Assembly (NCBI RefSeq): GCF_014884965.1
Contig: NZ_JABTBO010000007.1
Location: 35,189 to 99,188, forward strand
Length of the DNA: 64,000 nucleotides
Source: Spirabiliibacterium mucosae
Lineage (GTDB): Bacteria > Pseudomonadota > Gammaproteobacteria > Enterobacterales > Pasteurellaceae
Direction: 5' to 3'
The translations under genes and the position numbers were made by a program. A model generated the notes under the pieces. That model was given only the letters and a program-made list of their open reading frames with translations, did not search any database and had not been told where the DNA came from. Every line of letters begins with the position of its first letter. The first letter of the stretch is position 1. Below are positions 27,930-39,284 of this stretch, piece by piece.

Positions 27930-28241
27930 ATGTACGCAGTTTTCCAAAGTGGCGGCAAACAACATCGTGTGAGCGAAGGTCAAGTAGTTCGTTTAGAAAA
28001 ACTTGACATTGCAACGGGTGAAACCGTTGAGTTTGACTCAGTGTTGATGGTCGTTAACGGTGAAGATGTAAAAATTGGTGCCCCATTGGTAAGTGGTGGC
28101 AAAGTAGTGGCTGAAGTAGTGGCACACGGTCGTGGCGAAAAAATCAAAATCGTTAAGTTCCGTCGTCGTAAACACAGTCGTAAACAACAAGGCCATCGTC
28201 AGTGGTTCACAGAAGTGAAAATCACTGGTATCAGCGCCTAA
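27930..28241 (+). CDS. rplU: Ribosomal protein bL21
   Basis: Large-subunit protein that binds 23S rRNA together with bL20. The 103 aa begin [20 protein letters not shown] and end with the basic tail [20 protein letters not shown], both diagnostic. It is first in the L21-L27 operon, 17 nt before rpmA, as in nearly all proteobacteria. The codon usage is visibly biased toward highly expressed codons (GGT, CGT, AAA), unlike its neighbours. Confidence 0.99.
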   Translation: MYAVFQSGGKQHRVSEGQVVRLEKLDIATGETVEFDSVLMVVNGEDVKIGAPLVSGGKVVAEVVAHGRGEKIKIVKFRRRKHSRKQQGHRQWFTEVKITGISA

Positions 28242-28246
28242 TTTAG

Positions 28247-28516
<270 letters not shown>

Positions 28517-28533
28517 TTTAACGGTTCGAATTG

Positions 28534-28562
28534 AAAACCCCGCACTTTTGCGGGGTTTTTTG
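28534..28562 (+). terminator. Terminator of rplU-rpmA
   Basis: AAAACCCCGCA-CTTT-TGCGGGGTTTT followed by a T-run, 18 nt after the rpmA stop. Confidence 0.9.
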
Positions 28563-28631
28563 TTTAACCGCACTTTGCCTTTGGCGAACGCGGCGAACTT
28601 CAGTACAATAGGTGCAAACAGGCGAGAGATT

Positions 28632-30750
<2,119 letters not shown>

Positions 30751-30754
30751 AACC

Positions 30755-30783
30755 AAAACCGCACTTTAAAGTGCGGTTTTTTT
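30755..30783. terminator. Inverted-USS terminator after obgE
   Basis: A perfect 26-bp palindrome of two uptake sequences meeting at TTTAAA, followed by more T, 4 nt after the obgE stop. Confidence 0.85.
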
Positions 30784-30790
30784 GTTTTCT

Positions 30791-31497
30791 TGTTCTCTTT
30801 CATAACTCCGTCATCTCTTTTTTGGCGATCTGTTTTCTTTCATAACTCCGTCATCTCTATCTTTTGGTGATCTTTTTTCTGCCATCACTCCGTCATGCCG
30901 CTACGGTTTCGCCGTTGGCGACTTCCTTTCTTTGCTTGTCCAAAGAAAGGAAGCAAAGAAACGACATTAGCCCCTGTCCATAAGATATTCGCTTAGCGCC
31001 AAATTGCTACGGCTCATTCGGGATCAAACCCTCACTCGCCTAGCACTTTAGGCACCCGCTCAGCATCTTATTCCGGGGGCGATCGCATAATCGAGATTTT
31101 AATTTTGAAATGCAAAGTGCGGTCACCGCACTTTTAAACTGACTTTGAAACCGCACTTTTGATCTACAAAACACGGAACGTTGTGGTTCGATCCGCCATT
31201 TTTCGCGCGGAAATGGAGCGGTTGGATGAATTTCAAGGAAGCATTTGAGCGCCTGCATCAAATGCGACGTAGAAATTCCCAACAAGCGAGATTTCCTTAA
31301 AAATGGCAACGCCCTTTCTTTCCCCGATTTCTTTGGGCGAGCAAAGAAATCGGGTCGCCAACGGCGAAACCGTAGCGTGATGACGGAGTGCTGAGAGAGA
31401 AAAAGCCGCCCGCCGCAGACGGAACTGCGATACAGATAACGGAGTCATAAAAGAAAACAGATCACCCAAAAAGAGATAACGGAGTGATGAAAGATAA
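30791..31497. repeat. Intergenic element of about 0.7 kb with long imperfect inverted ends
   Basis: No gene is supported here. The inner ends 30886-30921 and 31355-31390 are 36-nt inverted repeats identical except for two adjacent bases (core CGCTACGGTTTCGCCGTTGG). Farther out, 30791-30862 and about 31434-31497 also match inversely at roughly 80-85 percent by eye, each carrying repeats of ACTCCGT(C/T)AT. Inside each end is a second hairpin rich in CTTTCTTTG. The centre holds a facing USS pair (31114-31134) and further uptake sequences. Small open frames across it look spurious. It resembles a dispersed Pasteurellaceae intergenic repeat or a decayed MITE. Confidence 0.65.
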
Positions 31498-31548
31498 AAG
31501 TGCGGTCAAACCAGACCACACTACAAATTAAGAGTGTGTTTTGCGGCC

Positions 31549-32133
31549 TCACCCCACCCGATAAAGCCGTGAGCAGACGGCGCCGGTGGTTTTTTCTTTG
31601 AGCAGTTGCCAGGTGTGGGGGAGGGCAAGTGCGGTGAGGGTGGCTTCGCTTTCCATGTAAATTAAGGCGTTGTTGGCCAACCAGTGGTGTTGTGTCAGTG
31701 CCTGAATACAAGGCGCGAGCAAGTTTTGGTGAAAAGGTGGGTCGAGGAAGATGATGTCAAAAGGGGCTTGTGGCGCGCTTTGCAGCAGCTTGAGGCTGTC
31801 GCCTTGGCGGATGTCGGCGTTGGGGGCGGCAAGGCGGCTGAGGTTTTGTTGCAAAGTGCGGTAGGCTTGCGGGTTGAGCTCAAAAAATTGCACAAAGCCA
31901 GCGTGGCGGGAGAGGGCTTCAAAGCCCAAGCTGCCGCTGCCGGCGAACACATCTAGGCAGCGGGCGTCGATGATGTCGTTCATCAGCCAGTTGAATAACC
32001 GCTCTTTGATGCGATCGCCCGTTGGGCGCAGGCCTTCGGCATTGAGCACGGGCAGTTTGCGGCCACGATAGCGCCCTGCGATGATCCGCACGTCGCCACT
32101 CGGGGCGCTGCCTTTTGATTGTTTTTTCGCCAT
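31549..32133 (-). CDS. rsmD: RsmD, 16S rRNA (guanine-966 N2)-methyltransferase
   Basis: SAM-dependent Rossmann methyltransferase that modifies G966 in the 30S subunit. From the ATG at 32133 it is 194 aa. Visible motifs: VRIIAGRYRGRKLPV and the family box GLRPTGDRIKERLFNWL, motif I CLDVFAGSGSLGFEALSR, and catalytic motif IV FLDPPFHQ. AAGAAG stands upstream of this ATG; the track to 32169 adds an unlikely 12-residue leader. Divergent from feoA. Confidence 0.94.
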   Translation of the reverse strand: MAKKQSKGSAPSGDVRIIAGRYRGRKLPVLNAEGLRPTGDRIKERLFNWLMNDIIDARCLDVFAGSGSLGFEALSRHAGFVQFFELNPQAYRTLQQNLSRLAAPNADIRQGDSLKLLQSAPQAPFDIIFLDPPFHQNLLAPCIQALTQHHWLANNALIYMESEATLTALALPHTWQLLKEKTTGAVCSRLYRVG

Positions 32134-32241
32134 AACATCTTCTTTTTGTTTAAATTTTGCGCCTATCATCGCGCAATAGTATGACGTAAGTCAATAAAAT
32201 GTGGACTGGTGTGCAAAAAGGATTGCAAAGCGAAGCGGGAT

Positions 32242-32268
32242 CACAATAATTCTCATTAATAATCATTA
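32242..32268. promoter_or_regulatory. Fur-like box upstream of feoAB
   Basis: The complement of 32242-32260 matches about 13 of 19 positions of the consensus GATAATGATAATCATTATC, and ATAATCATTA continues to 32268. It lies 18-44 bp before the feoA ATG and would overlap a -10 region, fitting iron repression of ferrous iron uptake. Confidence 0.6.
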
Positions 32269-32285
32269 CAAAAACAAAGGGTATT

Positions 32286-32552
32286 ATGGAGTCGATTTCG
32301 CTACTCGCGTTGCCAAAAGGGCAATGCGCCACCATTGTGGCGGTGGAGGATAACCACGAATTTGGTGCGCTGGACGCCACAGTCAGCCAGCGCTTGTTGG
32401 ATTTGGGCTTTTGCCCGCAAACGGCGATCACGGTGATTGCACACGGCCTTTTGGGCTCGCCGCTGGCGGTACGCTTGGGCAATGGCTCGCAGTTTTCGCT
32501 GCGCGCGCAAGAGGCGGCGAAAATCCGCTGCCAAGTGCGGGAGGGCGCATGA
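32286..32552 (+). CDS. feoA: FeoA, ferrous iron transport accessory protein
   Basis: An 88-aa cytosolic SH3-like beta-barrel protein that interacts with FeoB. It begins MESISLLALPKGQCATIVAV and shows QRLLDLGFCPQTAITVIAHG and the family ending LRAQEAAKIRCQVREGA. Its stop overlaps the feoB ATG (ATGA at 32549-32552), so translation is coupled. It lies directly behind the Fur-like box. Confidence 0.93.
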   Translation: MESISLLALPKGQCATIVAVEDNHEFGALDATVSQRLLDLGFCPQTAITVIAHGLLGSPLAVRLGNGSQFSLRAQEAAKIRCQVREGA

Positions 32553-34384
32553 ATGTTGCATTAGTCGGCGCGCCCAATTGCGGCAAAACGGTGTTATTTA
32601 ATGCACTCACGGGCCTGCGCGCGAAGGTCGCCAATTACCCAGGCGTCACGGTGGATAAAAAAGCCGGGCGCTGTCGTGAAAACCCAAACATCACCTTAAT
32701 TGACCTGCCGGGCACCTATAGCTTGCACACCACCAGTTTAGACGAAGACGTCACGCGCAAGGTGCTCCACGGTGAGCTCGGCGAGGCGCCTGAAGCGATT
32801 TTGGCGGTGGTGGATGCCACCAATTTGCGGATGTCGCTGCGCATGCTCCTTGAGCTTAAAGCGCTGGGCTTGCCGATGATGGCTGCGCTGAATTTGAGCG
32901 ATGTGGCGTGCCATCGTGGTTTGAAAATCGACATCGCGCGTTTATCTGACTTGCTCGGCATGCCGGTGGTGGAAACGGTGGCAATTAGCCGTCGCGGCAT
33001 CACCGCACTTTGCCAGCAGCTGCGTGACAACGCCTTTGCCAACACCCCAACCGACACCGCCCATGAGGCGCAAAGTGGCCATTACCAAGCGGCCGATGCG
33101 ATTTTGGCGCAAGTGGTGCAAACTCAACCGCACTTGCCCGTTTGGCACCAGCGGCTGGATGCTTTGGTGCTTCACCCTGTGTGGGGCTTTGCGGTGCTGC
33201 TGGTGATTTTGCTGCTGACCTTTCAAGCAGTGTACAGCTGGTCGGCACCGTTGATGGACCTCATTGAAGCCAGCGTGGGCGCCTTTGGTGAGTGGCTCGC
33301 TGGCGTGCTGCCTGAGGTGCTGCTGCAAAGCTTGCTGGTAGACGGCGTGATTGCTGGCGTGGGCAGTGTGCTGGTGTTTTTGCCGCAAATTGCCATCCTC
33401 TTTTTGTTGATTTTGTTGCTGGAAGATTCAGGCTACCTGCCGCGCGCCGCGTTTTTGCTCGACACCTTGTTTGACAAAGTAGGGCTCTCGGGCCGCACCT
33501 TTATCCCGCTGCTGTCAAGCTTTGCCTGCGCGGTGCCGTCAATTATGTCGGCGCGCACCATCAGCAACCCGCGTGAGCGGCTGGTAACCATTGCCATAGC
33601 ACCACTGATGACCTGCTCTGCGCGGCTGCCAGTGTATGCACTGTTGATTGCCGCCGTGGTGCCAGATAAAACGGTGTGGGGCGTGTTTAATTTACAAGGC
33701 TTGACACTTTTTGCGCTCTATCTTATCGCGATTCTCTCCGCGATTGTGGTGGCGTGGGTGATGAAATATGTGGCCAAGCGCCGTGGCGGCGTGCGCCAAT
33801 TCCCGCTGTTGATGGAGCTGCCGACCTATCGCATGCCGAATTTCAAACACATCGCGCTGTCGCTGTGGGATCGCGTCAGTGCCTTTTTGAAAAAAGCCGG
33901 GACGGTGATTTTTGCCCTGAGCGTGATTTTGTGGGCGCTGGTGTCCTTCCCGCAGGCGCCGGTAGGTGCCGCGCTGCCTGAGATTGAATACAGCCTCGCC
34001 GGCACCTTGGGCCATTGGATTGAACCGCTATTTTCACCGCTGGGGTTTGACTGGCAAATTTGCATTGCGATGATAACCGGCATTGCCGCGCGCGAAGTGG
34101 TGGTGGCCTCGCTTGGCACAATTTATGCCGTGGGTGCTGGCTCTGAGGAGTTGTTGCAACAAAGCTTAATCCCGATTATCCACAACACCTGGAGCCTGCC
34201 AACAGCGTTTGCCTTTTTGGCGTGGTATATCTACGCACCGATGTGCATGGCCACGATAGCGGTGATTAAACGCGAAACCAAATCCAACGCGCAAACAGCG
34301 CTGATCACACTCTATTTGACCGCACTGGCCTATTTTGCCGCGTGGTGCGTTTTTCACCTGACACAATGGGGGTTATCGTGGTAG
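32549..34384 (+). CDS. feoB: FeoB, ferrous iron transporter
   Basis: Inner-membrane Fe(II) transporter with an N-terminal G domain. From the ATG at 32549 it is 611 aa, shorter than E. coli FeoB (about 773). G1 is GAPNCGKTVLFN, G2 YPGVTVDKKAG, G3 DLPGTYSL and G4 LNLSD. The membrane part shows two Gate regions with conserved Cys: LLSSFACAVPSIMSARTI and LMTCSARLPVYALLIA, then ITGIAAREVVVASLGTIYAV. The open frame extends 138 nt upstream into feoA but without homology. It overlaps a Cys-rich microprotein gene at its 3' end. Confidence 0.96.
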   Translation: MNVALVGAPNCGKTVLFNALTGLRAKVANYPGVTVDKKAGRCRENPNITLIDLPGTYSLHTTSLDEDVTRKVLHGELGEAPEAILAVVDATNLRMSLRMLLELKALGLPMMAALNLSDVACHRGLKIDIARLSDLLGMPVVETVAISRRGITALCQQLRDNAFANTPTDTAHEAQSGHYQAADAILAQVVQTQPHLPVWHQRLDALVLHPVWGFAVLLVILLLTFQAVYSWSAPLMDLIEASVGAFGEWLAGVLPEVLLQSLLVDGVIAGVGSVLVFLPQIAILFLLILLLEDSGYLPRAAFLLDTLFDKVGLSGRTFIPLLSSFACAVPSIMSARTISNPRERLVTIAIAPLMTCSARLPVYALLIAAVVPDKTVWGVFNLQGLTLFALYLIAILSAIVVAWVMKYVAKRRGGVRQFPLLMELPTYRMPNFKHIALSLWDRVSAFLKKAGTVIFALSVILWALVSFPQAPVGAALPEIEYSLAGTLGHWIEPLFSPLGFDWQICIAMITGIAAREVVVASLGTIYAVGAGSEELLQQSLIPIIHNTWSLPTAFAFLAWYIYAPMCMATIAVIKRETKSNAQTALITLYLTALAYFAAWCVFHLTQWGLSW

Positions 34385-34515
34385 AAAAGTTGATTGTTTT
34401 TGCTATCGTCTTACTGGCTGCGATCTTTTTATGGCGGCATTTTTTCAGCCGCAAACGCGCGTGCGGCTGCGACAAATGCGCAGGCTGCGGCCAATCGGAT
34501 AAGGGCTGTCATTAA
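34378..34515 (+). CDS. FeoB-associated Cys-rich membrane microprotein
   Basis: A 45-codon frame starting with GTG at 34378, overlapping the feoB stop by 7 nt. It encodes one membrane helix (LIVFAIVLLAAIFLW), a basic stretch RHFFSRKR, and a cysteine cluster CGCDKCAGCGQSDKGC. This is the layout of the FeoB-associated Cys-rich membrane protein family, usually found just after feoB. The role is unproven; iron handling at FeoB's cytosolic exit is a plausible inference. An inverted-USS terminator follows. Confidence 0.85.
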   Translation: MVEKLIVFAIVLLAAIFLWRHFFSRKRACGCDKCAGCGQSDKGCH

Positions 34516-34521
34516 AACACG

Positions 34522-34557
34522 AAAGTGCGGTTGAGCAATATGCAAAAACCGCACTTT
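34522..34557. terminator. Inverted-USS terminator of the feo operon
   Basis: AAAGTGCGGTT and AACCGCACTTT pair across a 14-nt loop, 7 nt after the microprotein stop. Confidence 0.65.
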
Positions 34558-34598
34558 TAGGCTATAATTACGCCTTTATTAGCCATTTTTTACCGATT

Positions 34599-36041
34599 AT
34601 GTTACCCGATACCCATGCAATTATGAGCAAAGTGCGGTATTACCTGCACCATAAAGGCCATCAAACGTGGCGATTGTCGCGCAAAAGCATTGAATTTATT
34701 TGCCTGCTGATTGGGGCAGCGCTGGTGGCGTTGGTGTCGCTGGGCTTTGCGCTGCTCTCTGAAATGGGGCTGGAGTGGAACGCTCACTGGGCGCAGCATT
34801 ACCCTTACGCCATTTGGATTGCCTTGCCGCTGGGGCTGCCTATTTTGGCGTGGTTCACCCAGCGCTACACGCCGTTTGTCAGCGGCAGTGGTATCCCTCA
34901 GGTGATCGCCTCCCTCTCGTTGCCACATGGCGCGAACAAAACCCGCCTGATCACCTTTTGGCAAACGATTTGGAAAATCCCGCTGACCTTTTTGGCGATG
35001 TGCCTGGGCGCCTCGGTCGGGCGTGAGGGGCCGTCGGTGCAAGTGGGCGCGGCGGTGATGCTAGCGTGGGGCAATTTTTGCCGCAAGCACAGCATTGCTT
35101 TTAAAGGCTTGACCACCAATGAGCTGATTGCAACGGGTGCCGCTGGTGGCTTGGCGGCAGCGTTCAACGCGCCATTAGCTGGTGTGATTTTTGCCATTGA
35201 GGAGCTTGGGCGTGGCTTGCTGCTGCGCTGGGAGCGCCGCGTGCTGTTGGGCGTGCTGGCCGCGGGGTTTATTTTGGTGGCGATTCAAGGCAACAACCCG
35301 TATTTCCCGCATTATATCGGTGAAACCGAAGTGCCGAGAATGTACCTGTGGGTGCTGATTTGTGCGCTGGTGTGCGGCGTGTTGGGCGGCTTGTTCGCGC
35401 GGCTTTTGAGCAAAGGCTTTGCCGCCTATTCGCCTGCCAAGTTTCGCGGCTGGATTCGCCGTCATCCGTTGGCGGTGGCGTTTTTGATGGGCTTGATTCT
35501 CGCCGCCCTTGGCGCGTACAGCGAGGGGCGCACCTACGGCACGGGCTATGAGCAAGTGACCTATCTTTTAAACGACGCCCCCGTTCACCCTGAAGGCTTT
35601 GGCTTGGCGAAACTGTTCGCCACCGTGGCCACCTATTGGGCCGGCATTCCAGGGGGGATCTTCACCCCTGCACTCACCACGGGGGCGGCCATTGGCGCAC
35701 ACATTTGGGATTTCTCTGGCGGTTTGATTGACCAACGCCTGCTGGTGTTGTTGTCGATGGCAGCATTTTTGGCTGCGGCGACGCAATCGCCTGTCACCGC
35801 CAGTGTGGTGGTGATGGAGATGACCGGCAGCCAGCCGGTGCTGTTTTGGATGTTGATTTGCTGCTTGGTGGCGTCCATTGTCTCCCGCCAATTCTGCCCG
35901 AAACCATTTTATCACTTTGCCGCCGGGCGCTTTCGCCAACGCATTCAAGAAGAAAACGCGCTGCAAGCCCATTTGCAGCAGGCAGAAATGCGTGATGACA
36001 ACGACAACAGCCCAACTGAGCCGAGCAAATCGCAAGGATAA
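34599..36041 (+). CDS. clcA: ClC-family chloride/proton antiporter
   Basis: A 480-aa inner-membrane exchanger, one chain of the usual homodimer. Ion-pathway signatures are [11 protein letters not shown] (selectivity Ser), [14 protein letters not shown] (external gating Glu) and [13 protein letters not shown]. The proton-side IEE (E203-like) is in [14 protein letters not shown], and the pore Tyr is in [11 protein letters not shown]. Both gating glutamates are present, so I expect an exchanger rather than a channel. Start 34599 or an internal ATG at 34623; no clear ribosome site separates them. dusA follows after 2 nt. Confidence 0.93.
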   Translation: MLPDTHAIMSKVRYYLHHKGHQTWRLSRKSIEFICLLIGAALVALVSLGFALLSEMGLEWNAHWAQHYPYAIWIALPLGLPILAWFTQRYTPFVSGSGIPQVIASLSLPHGANKTRLITFWQTIWKIPLTFLAMCLGASVGREGPSVQVGAAVMLAWGNFCRKHSIAFKGLTTNELIATGAAGGLAAAFNAPLAGVIFAIEELGRGLLLRWERRVLLGVLAAGFILVAIQGNNPYFPHYIGETEVPRMYLWVLICALVCGVLGGLFARLLSKGFAAYSPAKFRGWIRRHPLAVAFLMGLILAALGAYSEGRTYGTGYEQVTYLLNDAPVHPEGFGLAKLFATVATYWAGIPGGIFTPALTTGAAIGAHIWDFSGGLIDQRLLVLLSMAAFLAAATQSPVTASVVVMEMTGSQPVLFWMLICCLVASIVSRQFCPKPFYHFAAGRFRQRIQEENALQAHLQQAEMRDDNDNSPTEPSKSQG

Positions 36042-36043
36042 TT

Positions 36044-37015
36044 ATGCACGATATCACCCAAGCGCGGCGCTTTAGCGTCGCGCCCATGCTGGATTGGACT
36101 ACCCGCCATTGCCGCTATTTTCACCGTCAGTTCAGTTGCCATGCGCTGCTTTATACCGAAATGGTGACCACGGGCGCGGTGATTCACGCCAAATACGACC
36201 ACCTCACCTACAGCGAGGCGGAGCAACCGCTGGCGTTGCAGCTCGGTGGCTCTGACCCAAACCAGCTGGCGCACTGTGCTAAATTGGCCGAACAGCGCGG
36301 CTATAACGAGGTTAATCTCAACGTTGGCTGCCCGTCGGATCGCGTGCAAAACGGTGCGTTTGGTGCCTGCCTGATGGCGAACGCCGAGTTGGTGGCGCGC
36401 TGCGTGACGGAAATGCAAAGTGCGGTCAGCATCCCTGTCACGGTCAAAACCCGCATCGGGATTGATGAGTTGGATTCGTATGATTTTTTATGCGCGTTTA
36501 TTGATACCGTCTCCCGCGCGGGCTGCCGTGATTTTATTATTCACGCGCGCAAGGCGTGGCTGTCGGGCTTGAGCCCAAAACAAAACCGCGAAATCCCACC
36601 GCTGGATTATGAGCGCGTTTATCAATTGAAAAAAGACTTCCCGCAGCTGTGGATTGGCATTAACGGCGGCATCAAAACACTAGACGACATGCAAACCCAC
36701 CTCGCCCACGTTGACGGCGTGATGGTCGGGCGCGAGGCGTACCTCAACCCAAGCCTGCTCGGCCATATTGACCGCACTTTATACGACAGCCAAAGTACGG
36801 TTGTCACCCCGGTTGAAGCGGTGCAGGCGATGCTGCCGTATATCGCGCATGAGCTGGCGCAGGGCACGCGGCTTCAAAGCATCACACGGCATATGATCAA
36901 CGCCTTTGTGGGCTGCAAGGGCGCCAAGCAGTGGCGGCGTTATTTAAGCGAAAACGCCCACAAAGAGGGCGCGGGGCTGGAAGTGGTGGAAACCGCACTT
37001 TCATTTGTGATATAA
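36044..37015 (+). CDS. dusA: DusA, tRNA dihydrouridine synthase
   Basis: FMN-dependent enzyme that reduces uridines 20/20a in the tRNA D-loop. The 323 aa open [20 protein letters not shown], the DusA subtype hallmark. They continue with [20 protein letters not shown] and [20 protein letters not shown], which includes the catalytic Cys, then [20 protein letters not shown] and [15 protein letters not shown]. It is tightly packed after clcA (2 nt), although the functions are unrelated. Confidence 0.95.
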   Translation: MHDITQARRFSVAPMLDWTTRHCRYFHRQFSCHALLYTEMVTTGAVIHAKYDHLTYSEAEQPLALQLGGSDPNQLAHCAKLAEQRGYNEVNLNVGCPSDRVQNGAFGACLMANAELVARCVTEMQSAVSIPVTVKTRIGIDELDSYDFLCAFIDTVSRAGCRDFIIHARKAWLSGLSPKQNREIPPLDYERVYQLKKDFPQLWIGINGGIKTLDDMQTHLAHVDGVMVGREAYLNPSLLGHIDRTLYDSQSTVVTPVEAVQAMLPYIAHELAQGTRLQSITRHMINAFVGCKGAKQWRRYLSENAHKEGAGLEVVETALSFVI

Positions 37016-37109
37016 CTCAAATATATTTCATTTATTGCTATTAACTATCAACATTGTGCGCAAAAGTTGTGTACACTGTCAGGATATGAATAAAAAACAG
37101 GAGAATAAA

Positions 37110-39107
37110 ATGGCATCACGTAGAGAACTCGCCAATGCGATTCGATTTTTAAGCATGGACGCCGTGCAAAAAGCCAAATCGGGCCACCCAGGTGCGCCGA
37201 TGGGCATGGCGGACATCGCTGAAGTGCTGTGGCGCGACTTTTTAAGCCACAACCCAGCCAACCCAAGCTGGGCCAACCGCGACCGCTTTGTGCTGTCAAA
37301 CGGCCACGGCTCAATGCTGATTTACAGCCTTTTGCACTTAACTGGCTATGATTTGTCCATCGAGGACTTAAAACAATTCCGCCAACTGCATTCCAAAACC
37401 CCAGGCCACCCAGAATACGGCTACACCGCGGGTGTGGAAACCACCACCGGCCCACTTGGCCAAGGCATCACCAACGCGGTGGGCATGGCGATTGCCGAAA
37501 AAACACTGGCAGCGCAATTCAACCGCGACGGCCATGACATCGTCAATCACTACACCTACGCCTTTTTAGGCGACGGCTGCTTGATGGAAGGCATCTCTCA
37601 CGAGGCCTGTTCACTGGCGGGCACTTTGGGCTTGGGCAAATTGATTGCGTTTTATGATGACAACAATATTTCCATCGACGGCCACGTGGACGGCTGGTTC
37701 ACCGATGACACCCAAAAACGCTTTGAAGCCTACGGCTGGCATGTGATCCCAGCAATCGACGGCCACGATGCCGAGCAAGTGAAAAGTGCGGTTGAAAAAG
37801 CGCGCGCTGAAACCAATAAACCGACACTGATCATCTGCAAAACCATTATCGGTTACGGCTCGCCAAACAAAGCCAACTCTCACGACAGCCACGGTGCGCC
37901 ATTGGGCGATGACGAAATCGCCGCCACCCGCAAAGCGCTGAACTGGGAATACGACGCGTTTGAAATCCCACAAGCTATCTACGACGAATGGTCCGCCCTT
38001 GAAAAAGGCAAACAAGCCGAGCAAGCATGGGACGAAAAATTCGCCGCCTATGAAAAAGCGCACCCTGAACTGGCGAAAGAATTTTTGCGCCGCGTGAAAG
38101 GCGAGCTGCCAATTGACTTTGATGCCAAAGCCAATGAATTCATCGCCAAATTGCAGGCTAACCCAGCCAACATTGCCAGCCGCAAAGCCTCGCAAAACGC
38201 GATTGAGGCCTACGCACCACTGTTGCCAGAACTGCTCGGCGGTTCAGCTGACCTTGCAGGCTCCAACTTGACCTTGTGGTCTGGCTCACGCCCAATCCGC
38301 GCAACCGAAAACGTGGACGGTAACTACATCAACTACGGCGTGCGTGAATTTGGCATGTCTGCCATCATGAACGGCATTGCGTTGCACGGCGGCTTTATTC
38401 CTTACGGCGCAACCTTCTTGATGTTTATGGAATACGCACACAACGCGGTGCGCATGGCGGCATTGATGAAACAACGCGTGTTGTTTGTCTACACCCATGA
38501 TTCCATCGGCTTAGGCGAAGACGGCCCAACGCACCAACCGGTTGAGCAAACTGCCGCCTTGCGCTTGGTGCCAAACTTAGTCACCTGGCGCCCATGCGAC
38601 CAAGTGGAATCCGCCGCTGCGTGGAAGGCCGCCCTTGAGCGCCAAGACGGCCCAAGTGCGCTGATTTTCAGCCGCCAAAACCTCACCCAAATGCCACGCG
38701 ATGAAGCGCAATTAGCCAACATCGCCCGCGGTGGTTACATCTTAAAAGACTGCGACGGCACCCCTGAGCTCATCTTGATTGCCACCGGCTCTGAAGTGGA
38801 ACTGGCGGTGAAAGCGGCAGAAGAGCTCAGCGCTGAGGGCAAAAAAGTGCGCGTGGTTTCCATGCCAAGCACCAACGCCTTTGACGCGCAAGACGAAGCC
38901 TACCGTGAAAGCGTATTACCAAGTGCGGTCAGCAAACGTGTTGCGATTGAAGCCGGCATCGCTGACTTCTGGGCGAAATACGTAGGCCTCAACGGCCGCG
39001 TGGTGGGCATGCACGGCTTTGGTGAATCCGCACCAGCCGGTGAGCTGTTCAAACTCTTTGGCTTCACTGTGGAAAACGTGGTGAAAACCGCCAAAGCGAT
39101 TTTGTAA
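37110..39107 (+). CDS. tkt: Transketolase
   Basis: TPP enzyme of the non-oxidative pentose phosphate pathway, needed to use the xylulose 5-phosphate made by XylB. From the ATG at 37110 ([20 protein letters not shown]) it is 665 aa. Visible: [21 protein letters not shown] motif [20 protein letters not shown] ending DDNNISIDG, and the pyrimidine domain [21 protein letters not shown] choose 37110 because CAGGAG stands 7 nt upstream; the frame extending to 37035 starts in a promoter-like stretch. Strong codon bias suggests high expression. A TTCG-loop terminator follows. Confidence 0.97.
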   Translation: MASRRELANAIRFLSMDAVQKAKSGHPGAPMGMADIAEVLWRDFLSHNPANPSWANRDRFVLSNGHGSMLIYSLLHLTGYDLSIEDLKQFRQLHSKTPGHPEYGYTAGVETTTGPLGQGITNAVGMAIAEKTLAAQFNRDGHDIVNHYTYAFLGDGCLMEGISHEACSLAGTLGLGKLIAFYDDNNISIDGHVDGWFTDDTQKRFEAYGWHVIPAIDGHDAEQVKSAVEKARAETNKPTLIICKTIIGYGSPNKANSHDSHGAPLGDDEIAATRKALNWEYDAFEIPQAIYDEWSALEKGKQAEQAWDEKFAAYEKAHPELAKEFLRRVKGELPIDFDAKANEFIAKLQANPANIASRKASQNAIEAYAPLLPELLGGSADLAGSNLTLWSGSRPIRATENVDGNYINYGVREFGMSAIMNGIALHGGFIPYGATFLMFMEYAHNAVRMAALMKQRVLFVYTHDSIGLGEDGPTHQPVEQTAALRLVPNLVTWRPCDQVESAAAWKAALERQDGPSALIFSRQNLTQMPRDEAQLANIARGGYILKDCDGTPELILIATGSEVELAVKAAEELSAEGKKVRVVSMPSTNAFDAQDEAYRESVLPSAVSKRVAIEAGIADFWAKYVGLNGRVVGMHGFGESAPAGELFKLFGFTVENVVKTAKAIL

Positions 39108-39122
39108 TTCGCAAAAGTGAGA

Positions 39123-39147
39123 AAAGCAGCCTTCGGGCTGCTTTTTT
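39123..39147 (+). terminator. Terminator after transketolase
   Basis: AAAGCAGCC-TTCG-GGCTGCTTT followed by T residues; a classic stable tetraloop terminator 15 nt after the stop. Confidence 0.9.
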
Positions 39148-39284
39148 ATTGCCTGAAGCGCGTGGAAACTGCGCTATCCGCCGCTGTGTGAGGCATCTCA
39201 CAGAAATTTACGCCTTTAGGCATTGAATTGGCGGTGAAAAACGATTATGTTAGCTAAATACGTCAATTTTGTTAAAGAGTGCTC

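Noticed and set aside
31233..31469. 78-codon frame with FLCSPKEIGERKG
   Set aside because: It falls inside the inverted-repeat element and across one of its hairpins; such frames are typical spurious calls in this repeat type.
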